From Zobellia laminariae (GTDB lineage Bacteria > Bacteroidota > Bacteroidia > Flavobacteriales > Flavobacteriaceae), in contig NZ_RCNS01000001.1 of NCBI RefSeq assembly GCF_009725995.1, positions 1,565,024 to 1,629,023 of the forward strand: DNA of 64,000 nt, read 5' to 3'. Positions 43,807-52,893 of this stretch are shown here, piece by piece. Position 1 is the stretch's first letter. Each line of letters begins with the position of its first letter. A program made the translations under genes and the position numbers. The notes beneath the pieces were generated by a model that made no database searches, was not told the DNA's origin, and saw only the letters and a list, made by a program, of their open reading frames with translations.

Positions 43807-44672
43807 TAACCTCGTCGCTTAAAATAGCCCAATAATTTTTTAACATAACTCTCATCTACCCTACAGCTTAGTACGCCACAGCCAGATTTGGTAAATGTTT
43901 CTTTAAAATAATCTACACGTTGTTGGTAGTATTTACTGTATGCCATTCGTACACTTTTTGACTGTGTATTTACTAGGCTTACTTTGCCGGTTTCCGCATC
44001 CTGCATCTGAACCATTCCTAGATTGGGAATGCTCTCTTCGCGTTCATCGTATATTCTAATTCCCGTGACATCATGCTTGTTGCCTGAAATCTTCAAAGTT
44101 TTCTCATAGTCTTCGTCAATAAAATCCGATAGCACAAAAACTATTGCTTTCTTCTTCATTACGCTACTTAAGAACTTTAAGGCTTCGGCAAGATTGGTCT
44201 TGTTGCTTTTTGGTTTAAATTCCAGTAACTCCCTAATAATACGTAGAACATGACTTTTTCCTTTTTTAGGAGGAATGTAAAGTTCAATCTGATCAGAGAA
44301 AAGAATTAGACCCGCTTTATCATTATTCTGTAAAGCAGAAAAGGCCAAAGTGGCCGATACTTCTGTAATGATATCTTTTTTAAACTGATTGGTGGTTCCA
44401 AAATGTTCTGAACCACTTACGTCTACCATGAGCATCATGGTAAGCTCACGTTCTTCTTCAAAAACCTTTATGTAGGGTTCATTGTAGCGTGCGGTAACGT
44501 TCCAGTCTATAGTACGGACATCATCACCAAATTGATATTGGCGTACCTCGCTAAAGGTCATACCACGACCTTTAAAGGTGGAGTGGTATTCTCCGCCAAA
44601 TATATGATCGGACAGACGGCGCGTCTTAATCTCGATCTTCCGTACTTTTTTAAGTAGTTCTTTAGTATCCAT
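43806..44672 (-). CDS. DUF58 domain-containing protein (BatA-operon vWA-like)
   Basis: A 288-residue cytosolic DUF58 protein with vWA-like fold: the family motif VRQYQFGDDVRTIDWNVTARY at about 44-64 and a MIDAS-like DVSGS near residue 89. DUF58 proteins pair with MoxR ATPases in nearly all genomes, and here moxR is 89 bp upstream. Its stop overlaps the next gene as TAATG. Confidence 0.92.
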   Translation of the reverse strand: MDTKELLKKVRKIEIKTRRLSDHIFGGEYHSTFKGRGMTFSEVRQYQFGDDVRTIDWNVTARYNEPYIKVFEEERELTMMLMVDVSGSEHFGTTNQFKKDIITEVSATLAFSALQNNDKAGLILFSDQIELYIPPKKGKSHVLRIIRELLEFKPKSNKTNLAEALKFLSSVMKKKAIVFVLSDFIDEDYEKTLKISGNKHDVTGIRIYDEREESIPNLGMVQMQDAETGKVSLVNTQSKSVRMAYSKYYQQRVDYFKETFTKSGCGVLSCRVDESYVKKLLGYFKRRG

Positions 44673-44691
44673 TTCTCAGCAAACAGTTTTT

Positions 44692-44752
44692 GGCAAGCAG
44701 TTTTCAATGGTAGTGATAAAGTGTCTATTACTACCTAAAGCATCTGCCAACC
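44692..44752 (-). ncRNA. Candidate structured RNA element between moxR and DUF58
   Basis: On the minus-strand transcript, an outer stem pairs GGTTGGCAG (44752-44744) with CTGCTTGCC (44700-44692) over 8 of 9 positions, counting G-U pairs. Inside it, GGTAGTAATA (44735-44726) pairs with TATCACTACC (44718-44709), a 10-bp hairpin with one G-U. The element fills the only sizeable gap before the DUF58 gene. It may be an mRNA leader structure, processing or attenuation site; no known RNA family recognised. Confidence 0.4.
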
Positions 44753-44761
44753 GCTTACCTT

Positions 44762-45763
44762 TTAAGGTACCTCGATCTCGTTAACAATCTTATTAATGAT
44801 TTCTTCGGAAGTAATATTTTCAGCTTCAGCCTCATATGTAATACCTATTCTATGGCGTAATACATCATGAACTATAGCTCTTACATCTTCAGGAACAACG
44901 TAACCTCTTCTCTTAATAAAGGCATAACATTTTGCTGCGATACCTAGGTTGATACTACCCCTTGGCGAAGCACCAAAACTAATTAGTGGCTTCAACTCTT
45001 CAAGATTATATTTCTCAGGGTAACGCGTGGCAAAAACAATGTCAAGAATATATTTCTCTATCTTTTCGTCCATGTATACCTCACGAACAGCCTTCTGTGC
45101 ACTTAATATTTGCTCAATGCTTACTACCGAATTCACAGTTTCGTAAGATCCCGCTAAATTTTGGCGCATTATTAATTGCTCCTCGTTCAACTTAGGATAG
45201 TCAATAACCGTTTTTAGCATGAAACGGTCAACTTGGGCTTCTGGTAACGGGTACGTTCCTTCTTGCTCAACTGGGTTTTGCGTTGCCATTACTAAAAAGG
45301 GCTTGTCTAAAACAAAAGTTTCATCACCAATAGTTACTTGCTTTTCCTGCATGGCCTCCAAAAGAGCAGATTGCACTTTGGCAGGAGCACGGTTAATCTC
45401 ATCTGCAAGCACGAAATTGGCGAAAATTGGACCTTTCTTAATAGAAAAATCATTCTCTTTCATGTTGTAGATTAATGTACCGGTAACATCTGCAGGTAAA
45501 AGGTCTGGAGTAAACTGAATTCTACTAAAACTTCCTTTTACAGCTTTAGACAGTGTGTTAATGGCCAATGTTTTCGCTAGACCAGGTACACCTTCTAATA
45601 AAATATGACCTTGGCCAAGTAAACCAATGAGTAATCTTTCAACCATATGTCTTTGGCCAACGATTACTTTGTTCATTTCCAATATCAATAGGTCGATAAA
45701 AGCACTTTCTCGTGCAATTTTCTCATTAACCGCATTAATATCTACCGTAGTATTTTCTTCCAT
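44762..45763 (-). CDS. MoxR family AAA+ ATPase
   Basis: First gene of the Bat operon, 333 aa. Walker A GVPGLAKTL near residue 60 and Walker B ADEINRAPAKVQSALLEAMQE near residue 120 are intact, with MoxR-type sensor and GASPRGSI segments. MoxR ATPases remodel vWA-domain partners; BatA, BatB and the DUF58 protein are the likely ones. Cytosolic. Confidence 0.93.
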   Translation of the reverse strand: MEENTTVDINAVNEKIARESAFIDLLILEMNKVIVGQRHMVERLLIGLLGQGHILLEGVPGLAKTLAINTLSKAVKGSFSRIQFTPDLLPADVTGTLIYNMKENDFSIKKGPIFANFVLADEINRAPAKVQSALLEAMQEKQVTIGDETFVLDKPFLVMATQNPVEQEGTYPLPEAQVDRFMLKTVIDYPKLNEEQLIMRQNLAGSYETVNSVVSIEQILSAQKAVREVYMDEKIEKYILDIVFATRYPEKYNLEELKPLISFGASPRGSINLGIAAKCYAFIKRRGYVVPEDVRAIVHDVLRHRIGITYEAEAENITSEEIINKIVNEIEVP

Positions 45764-45920
45764 ATATCGTTACAAATTTTGGTTTGGGCCCACTGTTTTT
45801 TAACAGACATGCAAATTGAAAATTTATTAGCTGCTTCGCTGTTAACGATTGGTTAAAAAAAATAGAGAACCCCTCTTTTTATGAAGTTTTTAAGGGATTT
45901 CTTTTTAATTTAACGGCTCT

Positions 45921-46796
45921 ATGCAAAAGAACACTTTTTATTCCAGAGTTATAGCAGGAACTATGACTTGGGGCAGTTGGGGAAAAGGTTTTTCCAAATC
46001 TAGTATAATTGAATTGATGAACCACTGCGTGGATGAGGGCATTACTACCTTTGATCATGCTGATATTTATGGGGGTTACACCACAGAAGAAGATTTTGGT
46101 AATGGGTTCAAAGACAGTGGTATTTCTCGTGAATCAGTTCAGTTTATTTCTAAATGTGGTATTCAAATGGATTCCGAGGCCAGAAAAAACCATGTAAAAC
46201 ATTATAACTACAATACAGAATACATCATTTGGTCTGCAGAACAATCGCTTAAAAAACTAAAAACTGAATATCTAGATATGCTTCTGTTGCATAGACCCAG
46301 CCCATTAATGCAGCCAGATGCTATAGTTGAGGCAATAACTAAGTTGAAAGATCAAGGTAAAATTAAAAGTTTTGGAGTTTCTAACTTTTTACCTTGCCAA
46401 ATAGCACTTATAGAGACAGCTGTTCCCGTTGAAGGTAATCAGGTGGAATTTTCCCTGACCCAGAATGGAGTAATGAACGATGGCACTTTAGACGATGCTT
46501 TGGCAAACAGGAGAATGGCAATGTCCTATAGTCCGCTTGGATCTTATTTTAGGAAAGATGATGAGGTTTCACAACGTATAAAAAAAGCTATCAAGCCCAT
46601 GTTTGAGAAATATGAGGCTACTGAAGATCAATTACTTTTAGCTTGGGTAATGAAGCACCCTTCTGGAATATTTCCGGTTGTAGGTACAGCTACCAAATCT
46701 CGTTTGTCCGCAGCGATGGACGCAACAAAAATAGAAATAGAACAAACCGATTGGTTTATTTTACTAGAAGCAGCTAATGGACAAGAAGTTGCATAA
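45921..46796 (+). CDS. Aldo/keto reductase
   Basis: A 291-residue NADPH-dependent reductase of the AKR TIM-barrel family, close to the YdhF type. The catalytic tetrad is largely visible: Asp in TTFDHADIYGGYTTEEDFG with its tyrosine, Lys in ISKCGIQM, and His in LLLHRPSPLM. SFGVSNFLP and the C-terminal FPVVGTATKS are typical cofactor segments. Substrate unknown. Divergent from moxR, 157 bp apart; followed 10 bp later by an SDR gene. Confidence 0.88.
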   Translation: MQKNTFYSRVIAGTMTWGSWGKGFSKSSIIELMNHCVDEGITTFDHADIYGGYTTEEDFGNGFKDSGISRESVQFISKCGIQMDSEARKNHVKHYNYNTEYIIWSAEQSLKKLKTEYLDMLLLHRPSPLMQPDAIVEAITKLKDQGKIKSFGVSNFLPCQIALIETAVPVEGNQVEFSLTQNGVMNDGTLDDALANRRMAMSYSPLGSYFRKDDEVSQRIKKAIKPMFEKYEATEDQLLLAWVMKHPSGIFPVVGTATKSRLSAAMDATKIEIEQTDWFILLEAANGQEVA

Positions 46797-46806
46797 ATAT
46801 AAAGCT

Positions 46807-47562
46807 ATGAGTAAAACGGTTTTAATAACAGGAGCAACTAGTGGAATTGGTCGTGCAACGGCCATTCTTTTTGCTGTTCAGGGCTTTAAATTAGTGCTCT
46901 GTGGAAGAAGACAGGAGCGCCTTGATGCGCTTCAATCTGAGTTGAGTAAACAATGCGAAGTTCATACCTTAAATTTTGATGTGCGGGATAAAGATGCCGT
47001 ATTTAAAGAGATAGGTTCTTTACCTGAAAACTTTGCTCAGATAGATGTTTTAATCAACAATGCAGGTAATGCTCATGGTCTAGACCCTATTGACAAGGGT
47101 AGTGTAGATGATTGGGATGCTATGCTGGATATTAACGTGAAGGGATTACTCTATGTTTCCAAAGCGATAATACCTAATATGGTAGAGAAAAAGTCCGGTC
47201 ACATTATAAATATTGGGTCAACAGCTGGTAAAGAGGTTTATCCTAACGGAAATGTGTATTGCGCTAGTAAACATGCGGTTGATGCCCTGACCAAAGGAAT
47301 GCGAATAGACCTTAATCCGTACGGAATTAAGGTGGGTGGTATTAATCCTGGTGCTGTAGAAACCGAGTTTAGTAATGTGCGGTTTAAAGGTGATGATAGT
47401 AAGGCTGATTCAGTCTACGACGGATTCGAACCGTTAAAGCCAGAAGATCTTGCCGAAATTATTCACTTTGTTGTAACCAGGCCTTATCATGTAAATATTG
47501 CCGATTTAATTGTAATGCCAACTGCACAAGCCTCTGCAACGATATTGAATAGGTCGTTATGA
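46807..47562 (+). CDS. Short-chain dehydrogenase/reductase (YdfG-like)
   Basis: A 251-residue classical SDR. The start is ATG 46807, giving the standard N-terminus MSKTVLITGATSGIG; the longer frame adds 10 residues without support. Motifs: TGATSGIG, NNAG, catalytic Ser in IINIGS and Tyr-x3-Lys in YCASK, with the C-terminal NPGAVETEF. Closest to NADP-dependent hydroxy-acid dehydrogenases (serine/3-hydroxy acid type); substrate unknown. Overlaps the next gene by 4 bp as ATGA. Confidence 0.9.
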   Translation: MSKTVLITGATSGIGRATAILFAVQGFKLVLCGRRQERLDALQSELSKQCEVHTLNFDVRDKDAVFKEIGSLPENFAQIDVLINNAGNAHGLDPIDKGSVDDWDAMLDINVKGLLYVSKAIIPNMVEKKSGHIINIGSTAGKEVYPNGNVYCASKHAVDALTKGMRIDLNPYGIKVGGINPGAVETEFSNVRFKGDDSKADSVYDGFEPLKPEDLAEIIHFVVTRPYHVNIADLIVMPTAQASATILNRSL

Positions 47563-48695
47563 TAAATAAACGCCTTCTTGTAAAAAATCTGTTAGCTCAT
47601 AATGACGAGAATAGTTTTTATGACAAGAAGCGTTTTATAACCATTGGAGAAAAAGAAGGTAAGGCCAAATTTTTAAAGCATGTCTGTGCCTTGGCCAATA
47701 GTAATCCACAGAATAACTCTTTCATTGTTATTGGGGTAGAGGACGAGGATAATAAAATAGTAGGAGTAGATTTTTTTGATGATAGTAAGATTCAAAACTT
47801 GGTCAACGCCTATTTAGACAATCCACCCTTAATTTCATACGAAAACATTCCGTTTCCTAATTTACGAGAGGGTAAAGTAGTGGGGTTGGTTACTATCAGG
47901 TCTAGCGAGAAGGTGTGCGCCCTTCGTAAAAATATCTGGAAGTATTACGGCGGTATGGTTTTCTTTAGAGAGGGGAGCATTAGTATGCCAAAAGCTTACG
48001 GTGTGGAGCTTCAGGATATTAATTCCGAGACTGTTGCTACCATAGAGCAACACGCCCGTAATAATATTGAATTAACATTAGATGGTGTAATCGATTTTAT
48101 CAATAACCGACACAAAAACTTAAATAGCGACTATAAAGTTTTCAAAGAGCAATTTGTAGTCTGCTGGGCGGGAAACAAGAAAAAGGTTAAGGATAATATC
48201 TTTTTTTCTAGGGTAGATATTGAGTTGATTAATGAGCAGGTGAAGCTTTTTTATTCGGCTTTAGATGAAATCAGTATTTCTTATGATGAGCATTCCTTTA
48301 CAATGATAGAGTATGTTCAGTTGGGCCTAGGCTCTAAGCAAAGATATTTTCAATTGGAAAAAGTAGTCATTAATTTTTTTGATAATGGAACTTATAAAAT
48401 AGAAAGTAATCTAATTTTTGAACCACCCAGATACAGTAAAAAGAATCTGTTTCATATTTGGAATGCCAATAACACTCTTTTAGATAAAATCCAGAAGGGT
48501 GTAGACATAAAATCGTCCGAAAAAGTAGATTTAAAATATTTACCCGACAGCTATTTAATTTGTTATCTAAACGGATTTGATGAAGCCAAGGAACAAATGG
48601 AAATGGCCCGTGGCCTATTAAGAGATAACTACCCAAAAATATATTTAGGCATAAAGGAGTCCCTTCGAATTATAAGAAAAGTACGGTATAATTAA
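47559..48695 (+). CDS. AlbA_2/Schlafen-type putative DNA- or RNA-binding protein
   Basis: A 378-residue protein. The N-terminal 150 residues fit the AlbA_2 (Schlafen AAA_4-like) domain: KFLKHVCALANSNPQNNSFIVIGVEDEDNKIVGVDFFDDSKIQ, a DNPPLISYE turn and GLVTIRSS. The C-terminal 200 residues, partly charged helical, are not recognised. The start overlaps the SDR stop as ATGA, so it is translationally coupled to an oxidoreductase. Members occur in defence, transcription and unknown contexts; here a regulatory or nucleic-acid role is only a guess. Confidence 0.75.
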   Translation: MINKRLLVKNLLAHNDENSFYDKKRFITIGEKEGKAKFLKHVCALANSNPQNNSFIVIGVEDEDNKIVGVDFFDDSKIQNLVNAYLDNPPLISYENIPFPNLREGKVVGLVTIRSSEKVCALRKNIWKYYGGMVFFREGSISMPKAYGVELQDINSETVATIEQHARNNIELTLDGVIDFINNRHKNLNSDYKVFKEQFVVCWAGNKKKVKDNIFFSRVDIELINEQVKLFYSALDEISISYDEHSFTMIEYVQLGLGSKQRYFQLEKVVINFFDNGTYKIESNLIFEPPRYSKKNLFHIWNANNTLLDKIQKGVDIKSSEKVDLKYLPDSYLICYLNGFDEAKEQMEMARGLLRDNYPKIYLGIKESLRIIRKVRYN

Positions 48696-48704
48696 CGAAT
48701 GTGC

Positions 48705-49652
48705 TTAATTGTCGAATACAGCCTCATGATCTGGTAAGGAAGGAATTGCTCCGTAACCAGTTGTTGTAATTGCTCCTGCTCTATTAGCAATCGTAACCAT
48801 ATCAATCAATTGGCCATAATCCTTTAGGATAAGGTGTGGGTCTCCAATGTTGGCTATTTGATATAACAAACAACCAATAAAAGCATCACCGGCTCCCGTA
48901 GTATCTATTGGTGTTACTGGTATGCTTTTTACAGTCGTTTTTTTGTTTACTGTACTGACCAGTGTGCCTTCGCTACCTAGGGTAACACAAATGATAGGGC
49001 AACCTAGTTCATGCACAATATTACAGGCCTTTTCAATATCCTGTTCGCCTGTAATAAGTTGTATTTCCTCATTACTAAATTTGCATAAATGCGATTTTCC
49101 AATAAACTTCAAGCTCTTTTTAATAAAGCATTCTTCTTCTCCTCTCCAAAGATCGTCTCTAAAATTGGGGTCGAAGCTGATAAAAGCATCCTGTGTTATG
49201 GCGTCAAATATATAACGGTCATAAGCTTCTTCTAATCCACCGCCTAAAAACCCTGTTGCAGCACCAAAATGTACGATGTTGCTTTTCAGCTGTTTTTTTA
49301 GTTTAGAATCATATTTTAATTTTTTATCTGCACCTCTACTGAATACAAAATCGCGTTCGCCATCTTCTGCTAATGACACAAATGCCATAGTGGTGAAGGT
49401 TTTGGAGCGTTGTGCAAGCGATATATCAACTCTATTATCCTTAAGAACATTCAATAAAAATGTACCGAAAGGGTCATTTCCTACGGCACCTATAAACTGA
49501 CCTTTACCTCCTAATTTGGAAATAGCACAAGCCACATTAGCAGGTGCGCCACCGGCCTTTTTAGTAAATTCTTTAGCTTTAGAAAGGTCATTACCTTGCT
49601 TAATGGCAACAAAATCTATAAGTAACTCTCCTATGCAGTATATGGTTTTCAT
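48705..49652 (-). CDS. PfkB family carbohydrate kinase (fructokinase-like)
   Basis: A 315-residue ribokinase-type sugar kinase. PfkB signature 1 is GGAPANVACAISKLGG and signature 2, with the catalytic Asp, is DTTGAGDAFIGCLLYQI. The N-terminus MKTIYCIGELLIDFVA is typical of fructokinases. Phosphorylates fructose or a related sugar; no transporter or hydrolase gene is adjacent. It is convergent with the AlbA_2 gene, 9 bp apart. An imperfect palindrome lies upstream (49698-49725). Confidence 0.88.
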   Translation of the reverse strand: MKTIYCIGELLIDFVAIKQGNDLSKAKEFTKKAGGAPANVACAISKLGGKGQFIGAVGNDPFGTFLLNVLKDNRVDISLAQRSKTFTTMAFVSLAEDGERDFVFSRGADKKLKYDSKLKKQLKSNIVHFGAATGFLGGGLEEAYDRYIFDAITQDAFISFDPNFRDDLWRGEEECFIKKSLKFIGKSHLCKFSNEEIQLITGEQDIEKACNIVHELGCPIICVTLGSEGTLVSTVNKKTTVKSIPVTPIDTTGAGDAFIGCLLYQIANIGDPHLILKDYGQLIDMVTIANRAGAITTTGYGAIPSLPDHEAVFDN

Positions 49653-49697
49653 TGTTTAGATATAATTGTTAGCTCTAAAGTAATCAAAATTGAATGC

Positions 49698-49725
49698 TTC
49701 GCAAGTATATTAAAGTATACGCGAA
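49698..49725. promoter_or_regulatory. Imperfect palindrome between the kinase and SPFH genes
   Basis: Arms TTCGC-AA-GTATA (49698-49709) and TATAC-GCGAA (49716-49725), with a 2-nt asymmetry in the left arm. It lies 46 bp upstream of the kinase ATG and 101 bp from the divergent SPFH gene. A LacI/GntR-type operator is possible. Confidence 0.35.
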
Positions 49726-49825
49726 ATTATGTTATTTATTCCATCAAATCTAAATTGCTTAATTCCTTCTTTGCCCATTTTCCAGAAATCCACTACCTTA
49801 TTAAAAAATTTAAACGCCTTTAGAA

Positions 49826-50959
49826 ATGGACCTATTCAACGAAATAAAAAAGAAACTGAGTCATGAGTTTATTGACATTATTGAATGGCTAGACAATACC
49901 AATGGAACTATTGTACATCGTTTTGAACGGTATCAAAATGAAATTAAGAATAATGCGAAGCTGATAGTACGAGAGGGACAGACTGCTGTTTTTATTAATG
50001 AAGGTCAATTAGCAGATGTTTTTAAGGCAGGCACGTATACTCTAAATACACAAAACCTTCCTATTCTTACTACGTTAAAAGGATGGAAGTATGGATTTGA
50101 CAGTCCGTTTAAAGCTGAGGTTTATTTTGTGAATACCCATTTATTTACGGATGAGAAATGGGGAACTAAAAATCCTGTGATTTTAAGTGATGAACGTTTT
50201 GGATTAGTAGAGATACGCGCTTTTGGTACATATAGTTTTAGAATAAATGACCCAGGAAAGTTTGTTATAGATGTAGTAGGTACCGATGGTAATTTTACTA
50301 ATTATGAAGTAAACGAACATCTTAAAAGTTTAATAGTTACACGTTTTACGGATACGGTGGGTGAGGCAAATCTCCCAATTGAACTGTACGCGGCAAATAC
50401 AAGTGAGCTTTCGGAAACATGCACCGAGGTAATGCAACCAGAATTTGGAAGAGTAGGTATAGAGTTGGAGCGCTTCTATATCGAAAATGTATCAATGCCT
50501 GAAGAACTCAAAAAAGAAATTTTTGAATACAGTAGGCTGGACAAGTTAGATATGGTAAAACTTTCGCAATTTAAAGCGGCCAAAGCAATGGAAGCTGCCG
50601 CTAAAAATGAAGGAGGTACTGCTGGCGCTGGTATGGGTATGGGCATGGGTTTTGTGCTTGCGCAACAAATGGGTAATATGATGAATCCCCAAGCCGGTCA
50701 ACAGCCTTTTGGAGGTCAAGCCCCATCAGCTGGCGGGCCACCGCCAATGCCGGTTCAAGTGCAATATTACTATTCGGCAAGCGGTAAACAGAACGGACCG
50801 GTTCCTTTCGATAAATTAAAAGAACTTTTTGCCAGCAGGACTATTAATCGCGATTCTTTAGTTTGGAAACAAGGAATGCAAAATTGGATAGCCTTAAAAG
50901 AGGTAGAAGAATTAAAATCTTTTTTAGGAGGAAATACTCCACCACCATTACCGATCTAA
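49826..50959 (+). CDS. SPFH-domain protein with C-terminal GYF_2 domain (YdjI-like)
   Basis: A 377-residue protein: SPFH/virion-core-like domain (about 30-240, IDIIEWLDN, NAKLIVREGQTAVFINEGQLADVF), a low-complexity Gly/Met/Gln region (about 255-305) and a C-terminal GYF_2 domain (about 312-370, YYSASGKQNGPVPFDKLKELFASRTI, SLVWKQGMQNW). It resembles B. subtilis YdjI, which works with zinc-ribbon YdjG in recruiting PspA to membranes, and is followed by a zinc-ribbon membrane protein. No PspA gene is visible. Confidence 0.85.
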   Translation: MDLFNEIKKKLSHEFIDIIEWLDNTNGTIVHRFERYQNEIKNNAKLIVREGQTAVFINEGQLADVFKAGTYTLNTQNLPILTTLKGWKYGFDSPFKAEVYFVNTHLFTDEKWGTKNPVILSDERFGLVEIRAFGTYSFRINDPGKFVIDVVGTDGNFTNYEVNEHLKSLIVTRFTDTVGEANLPIELYAANTSELSETCTEVMQPEFGRVGIELERFYIENVSMPEELKKEIFEYSRLDKLDMVKLSQFKAAKAMEAAAKNEGGTAGAGMGMGMGFVLAQQMGNMMNPQAGQQPFGGQAPSAGGPPPMPVQVQYYYSASGKQNGPVPFDKLKELFASRTINRDSLVWKQGMQNWIALKEVEELKSFLGGNTPPPLPI

Positions 50960-51022
50960 TGTTTAAACCGTTTTTGTCTCCTGATGAATACACTTTGTGT
51001 AGAAATTGAGATACTTTGATTA

Positions 51023-52108
51023 ATGGAAGAAGAAACAAAACAATCTGAACATAAAAAGGCATGTGCCAATTGTGGTGCCGAGTTAAAATTCAAACCAGGT
51101 TCACATCAACTAAAATGTGAATATTGTGGTTACGAAGAATTTATAGAACAGGCCAAAAGCAGTTTTGAGGAGCTGGAGCTTCAGCACTATCTTAAAGTGG
51201 TGGGCGAGAATGCGTATACAGAAACTATTGACATTCTGCATTGCAAGAATTGTGGTGCGAACCAGCATGTGGGAGAAAATTATAAATCACTGGATTGTAT
51301 CTATTGTAGTGAGCCCTTAATTCTTGAAGATGTTGAAAGAGAGGGGTGGATCGTACCCGGGGCACTCGTTCCCTTTCAAATTGATGCGCAAAAGGCCAAA
51401 GCCACTTTCAAAACATGGGTGGGCGGAATTTGGTTTGCACCTAATAAATTGAAAAGGGCTGCTCTTGATCCTGAGGGTTTGCACGGATTATACCTTCCTT
51501 ATTGGACCTTTGATGCTAATTTAAATGCGAAGTATAAAGGGCAAAGAGGTGACTATTATTACGAAACAGAACGGGTACGCACAAAAAACGGTACACAAAC
51601 GCGTCAAGTTAGGAAAACACGGTGGTCATCTACATCAGGTGTTGTAAATGGTTTTGTAGATGATATTCTTATTAATGCATCCGAAAAGAAACGCAGAGAT
51701 ATTCCTGCTAAGATTGCATTTTGGAATGTTAAGGAGTTGGTTCCTTTCAACTCAAAATATTTATCGGGCTTTGTAACTGAAAAATATACCGTTTCTTTAA
51801 AAGAGGGGCATCACTCTTCGTTTCAAAAAGCCAAACAGATAGCCAATGGTTGGATTCGCAAAGATATTGGGGGAGATACCCAACGAATTTCTCAGGCAGA
51901 TATTAAACTAGCGGATGAAACTTTCAAGCATATTTTACTTCCGGTATATATTAGTTCTTATCGATATAATAATAAAGAATACAACTTTTATATTAATGGC
52001 CAAACTGGTGAATTAAGTGGTACAAGACCGTATTCTTTTTGGAAAATATTCTTTTTGGTACTTTTTATCATTGCTATCCTTGGGATAATTGCGATTTTTG
52101 CACAATGA
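51023..52108 (+). CDS. Double zinc-ribbon membrane protein (TFIIB-type zinc finger, YdjG-like)
   Basis: A 361-residue protein with two zinc ribbons, Cys14/Cys17/Cys32/Cys35 and Cys74/Cys77/Cys92/Cys95, a soluble middle region (about 105-330) and one C-terminal transmembrane helix (about 338-358). Predicted to face the cytoplasm. It follows the SPFH gene by 63 bp, in the order seen for the YdjI/YdjG pairs. The last four bases overlap the phosphatase start (ATGA). Confidence 0.85.
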   Translation: MEEETKQSEHKKACANCGAELKFKPGSHQLKCEYCGYEEFIEQAKSSFEELELQHYLKVVGENAYTETIDILHCKNCGANQHVGENYKSLDCIYCSEPLILEDVEREGWIVPGALVPFQIDAQKAKATFKTWVGGIWFAPNKLKRAALDPEGLHGLYLPYWTFDANLNAKYKGQRGDYYYETERVRTKNGTQTRQVRKTRWSSTSGVVNGFVDDILINASEKKRRDIPAKIAFWNVKELVPFNSKYLSGFVTEKYTVSLKEGHHSSFQKAKQIANGWIRKDIGGDTQRISQADIKLADETFKHILLPVYISSYRYNNKEYNFYINGQTGELSGTRPYSFWKIFFLVLFIIAILGIIAIFAQ

Positions 52109-52830
52109 GAACATTGGTAATAGGTGATATTCATTCTGGTTTAGAGGGATTGAAACAGGTACTTGAAAGAGGACAAGTAACCGCAGAAGACCAGCTTATT
52201 TTTTTAGGGGATTATGTGGATGGTTGGAGTCAGGCAGTTGAAACCGTTGATTTTTTAATTGCTTTGAAAAGTAGTAACAATTGCAGGTTTATTAGGGGAA
52301 ACCATGATGAGCTTTGCTTAGAGTGGTTGCGAGACGGTAAGGATAATCCGCTTTGGTTGCAACACGGTGGTGGTGCCACGTTGGCTTCTTATGAGAAGGC
52401 AGACAAAAAGACAAAAGAGAATCATATCCATTTTTATGAAAGTCTTGAAAATTACTACTTAGATACTGAGGAAAGGTTGTTTTTACATGCTGGTTTTACC
52501 AACTTAAAGGGTGTGGAGCATGAATATTTTAAGCAAACCTTTTATTGGGACCGTACGTTGTGGGAATTGGCAAGGTCTTTAAATCCAGACCTAGAAACAA
52601 ACGATGCACATTATCCAAAGCGGTTAACGCATTACAAGGAGATTTTTATTGGCCATACGCCTATTTCAAAAACAGGTGTTGCTGTCCCTAAGCTAGCAGC
52701 CAACGTATGGAACGTAGATACAGGAGCAGCGTTTAAAGGTCCACTTTCAATGTTAGACGTTGATACAAAGAAGATTTGGCAGAGTGACCCAGTAAATTCA
52801 TTGTACCCAAACGAACCAGGTAGAAATTGA
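52105..52830 (+). CDS. Metallophosphoesterase, PP1/PP2A-like Ser/Thr phosphatase
   Basis: A 241-residue calcineurin-type phosphatase. The start is ATG 52105, which overlaps the zinc-ribbon stop as ATGA and gives MRTLVIGDIHSG; the longer frame lacks sense before the motif. Motifs GDIH (7-10), GDYVDG (35-40), GNHDE (about 67-71) and a C-terminal GHTP are complete. Family members dephosphorylate proteins or Ap4A. Coupling to a zinc-ribbon/SPFH pair suggests a membrane-stress role, inferred. Confidence 0.85.
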   Translation: MRTLVIGDIHSGLEGLKQVLERGQVTAEDQLIFLGDYVDGWSQAVETVDFLIALKSSNNCRFIRGNHDELCLEWLRDGKDNPLWLQHGGGATLASYEKADKKTKENHIHFYESLENYYLDTEERLFLHAGFTNLKGVEHEYFKQTFYWDRTLWELARSLNPDLETNDAHYPKRLTHYKEIFIGHTPISKTGVAVPKLAANVWNVDTGAAFKGPLSMLDVDTKKIWQSDPVNSLYPNEPGRN

Positions 52831-52893
52831 AAAAAGCCGTTTTATTTTTATATTTTCACTAGATAATTAACGATCTTTACAAAAAACAGGAAT

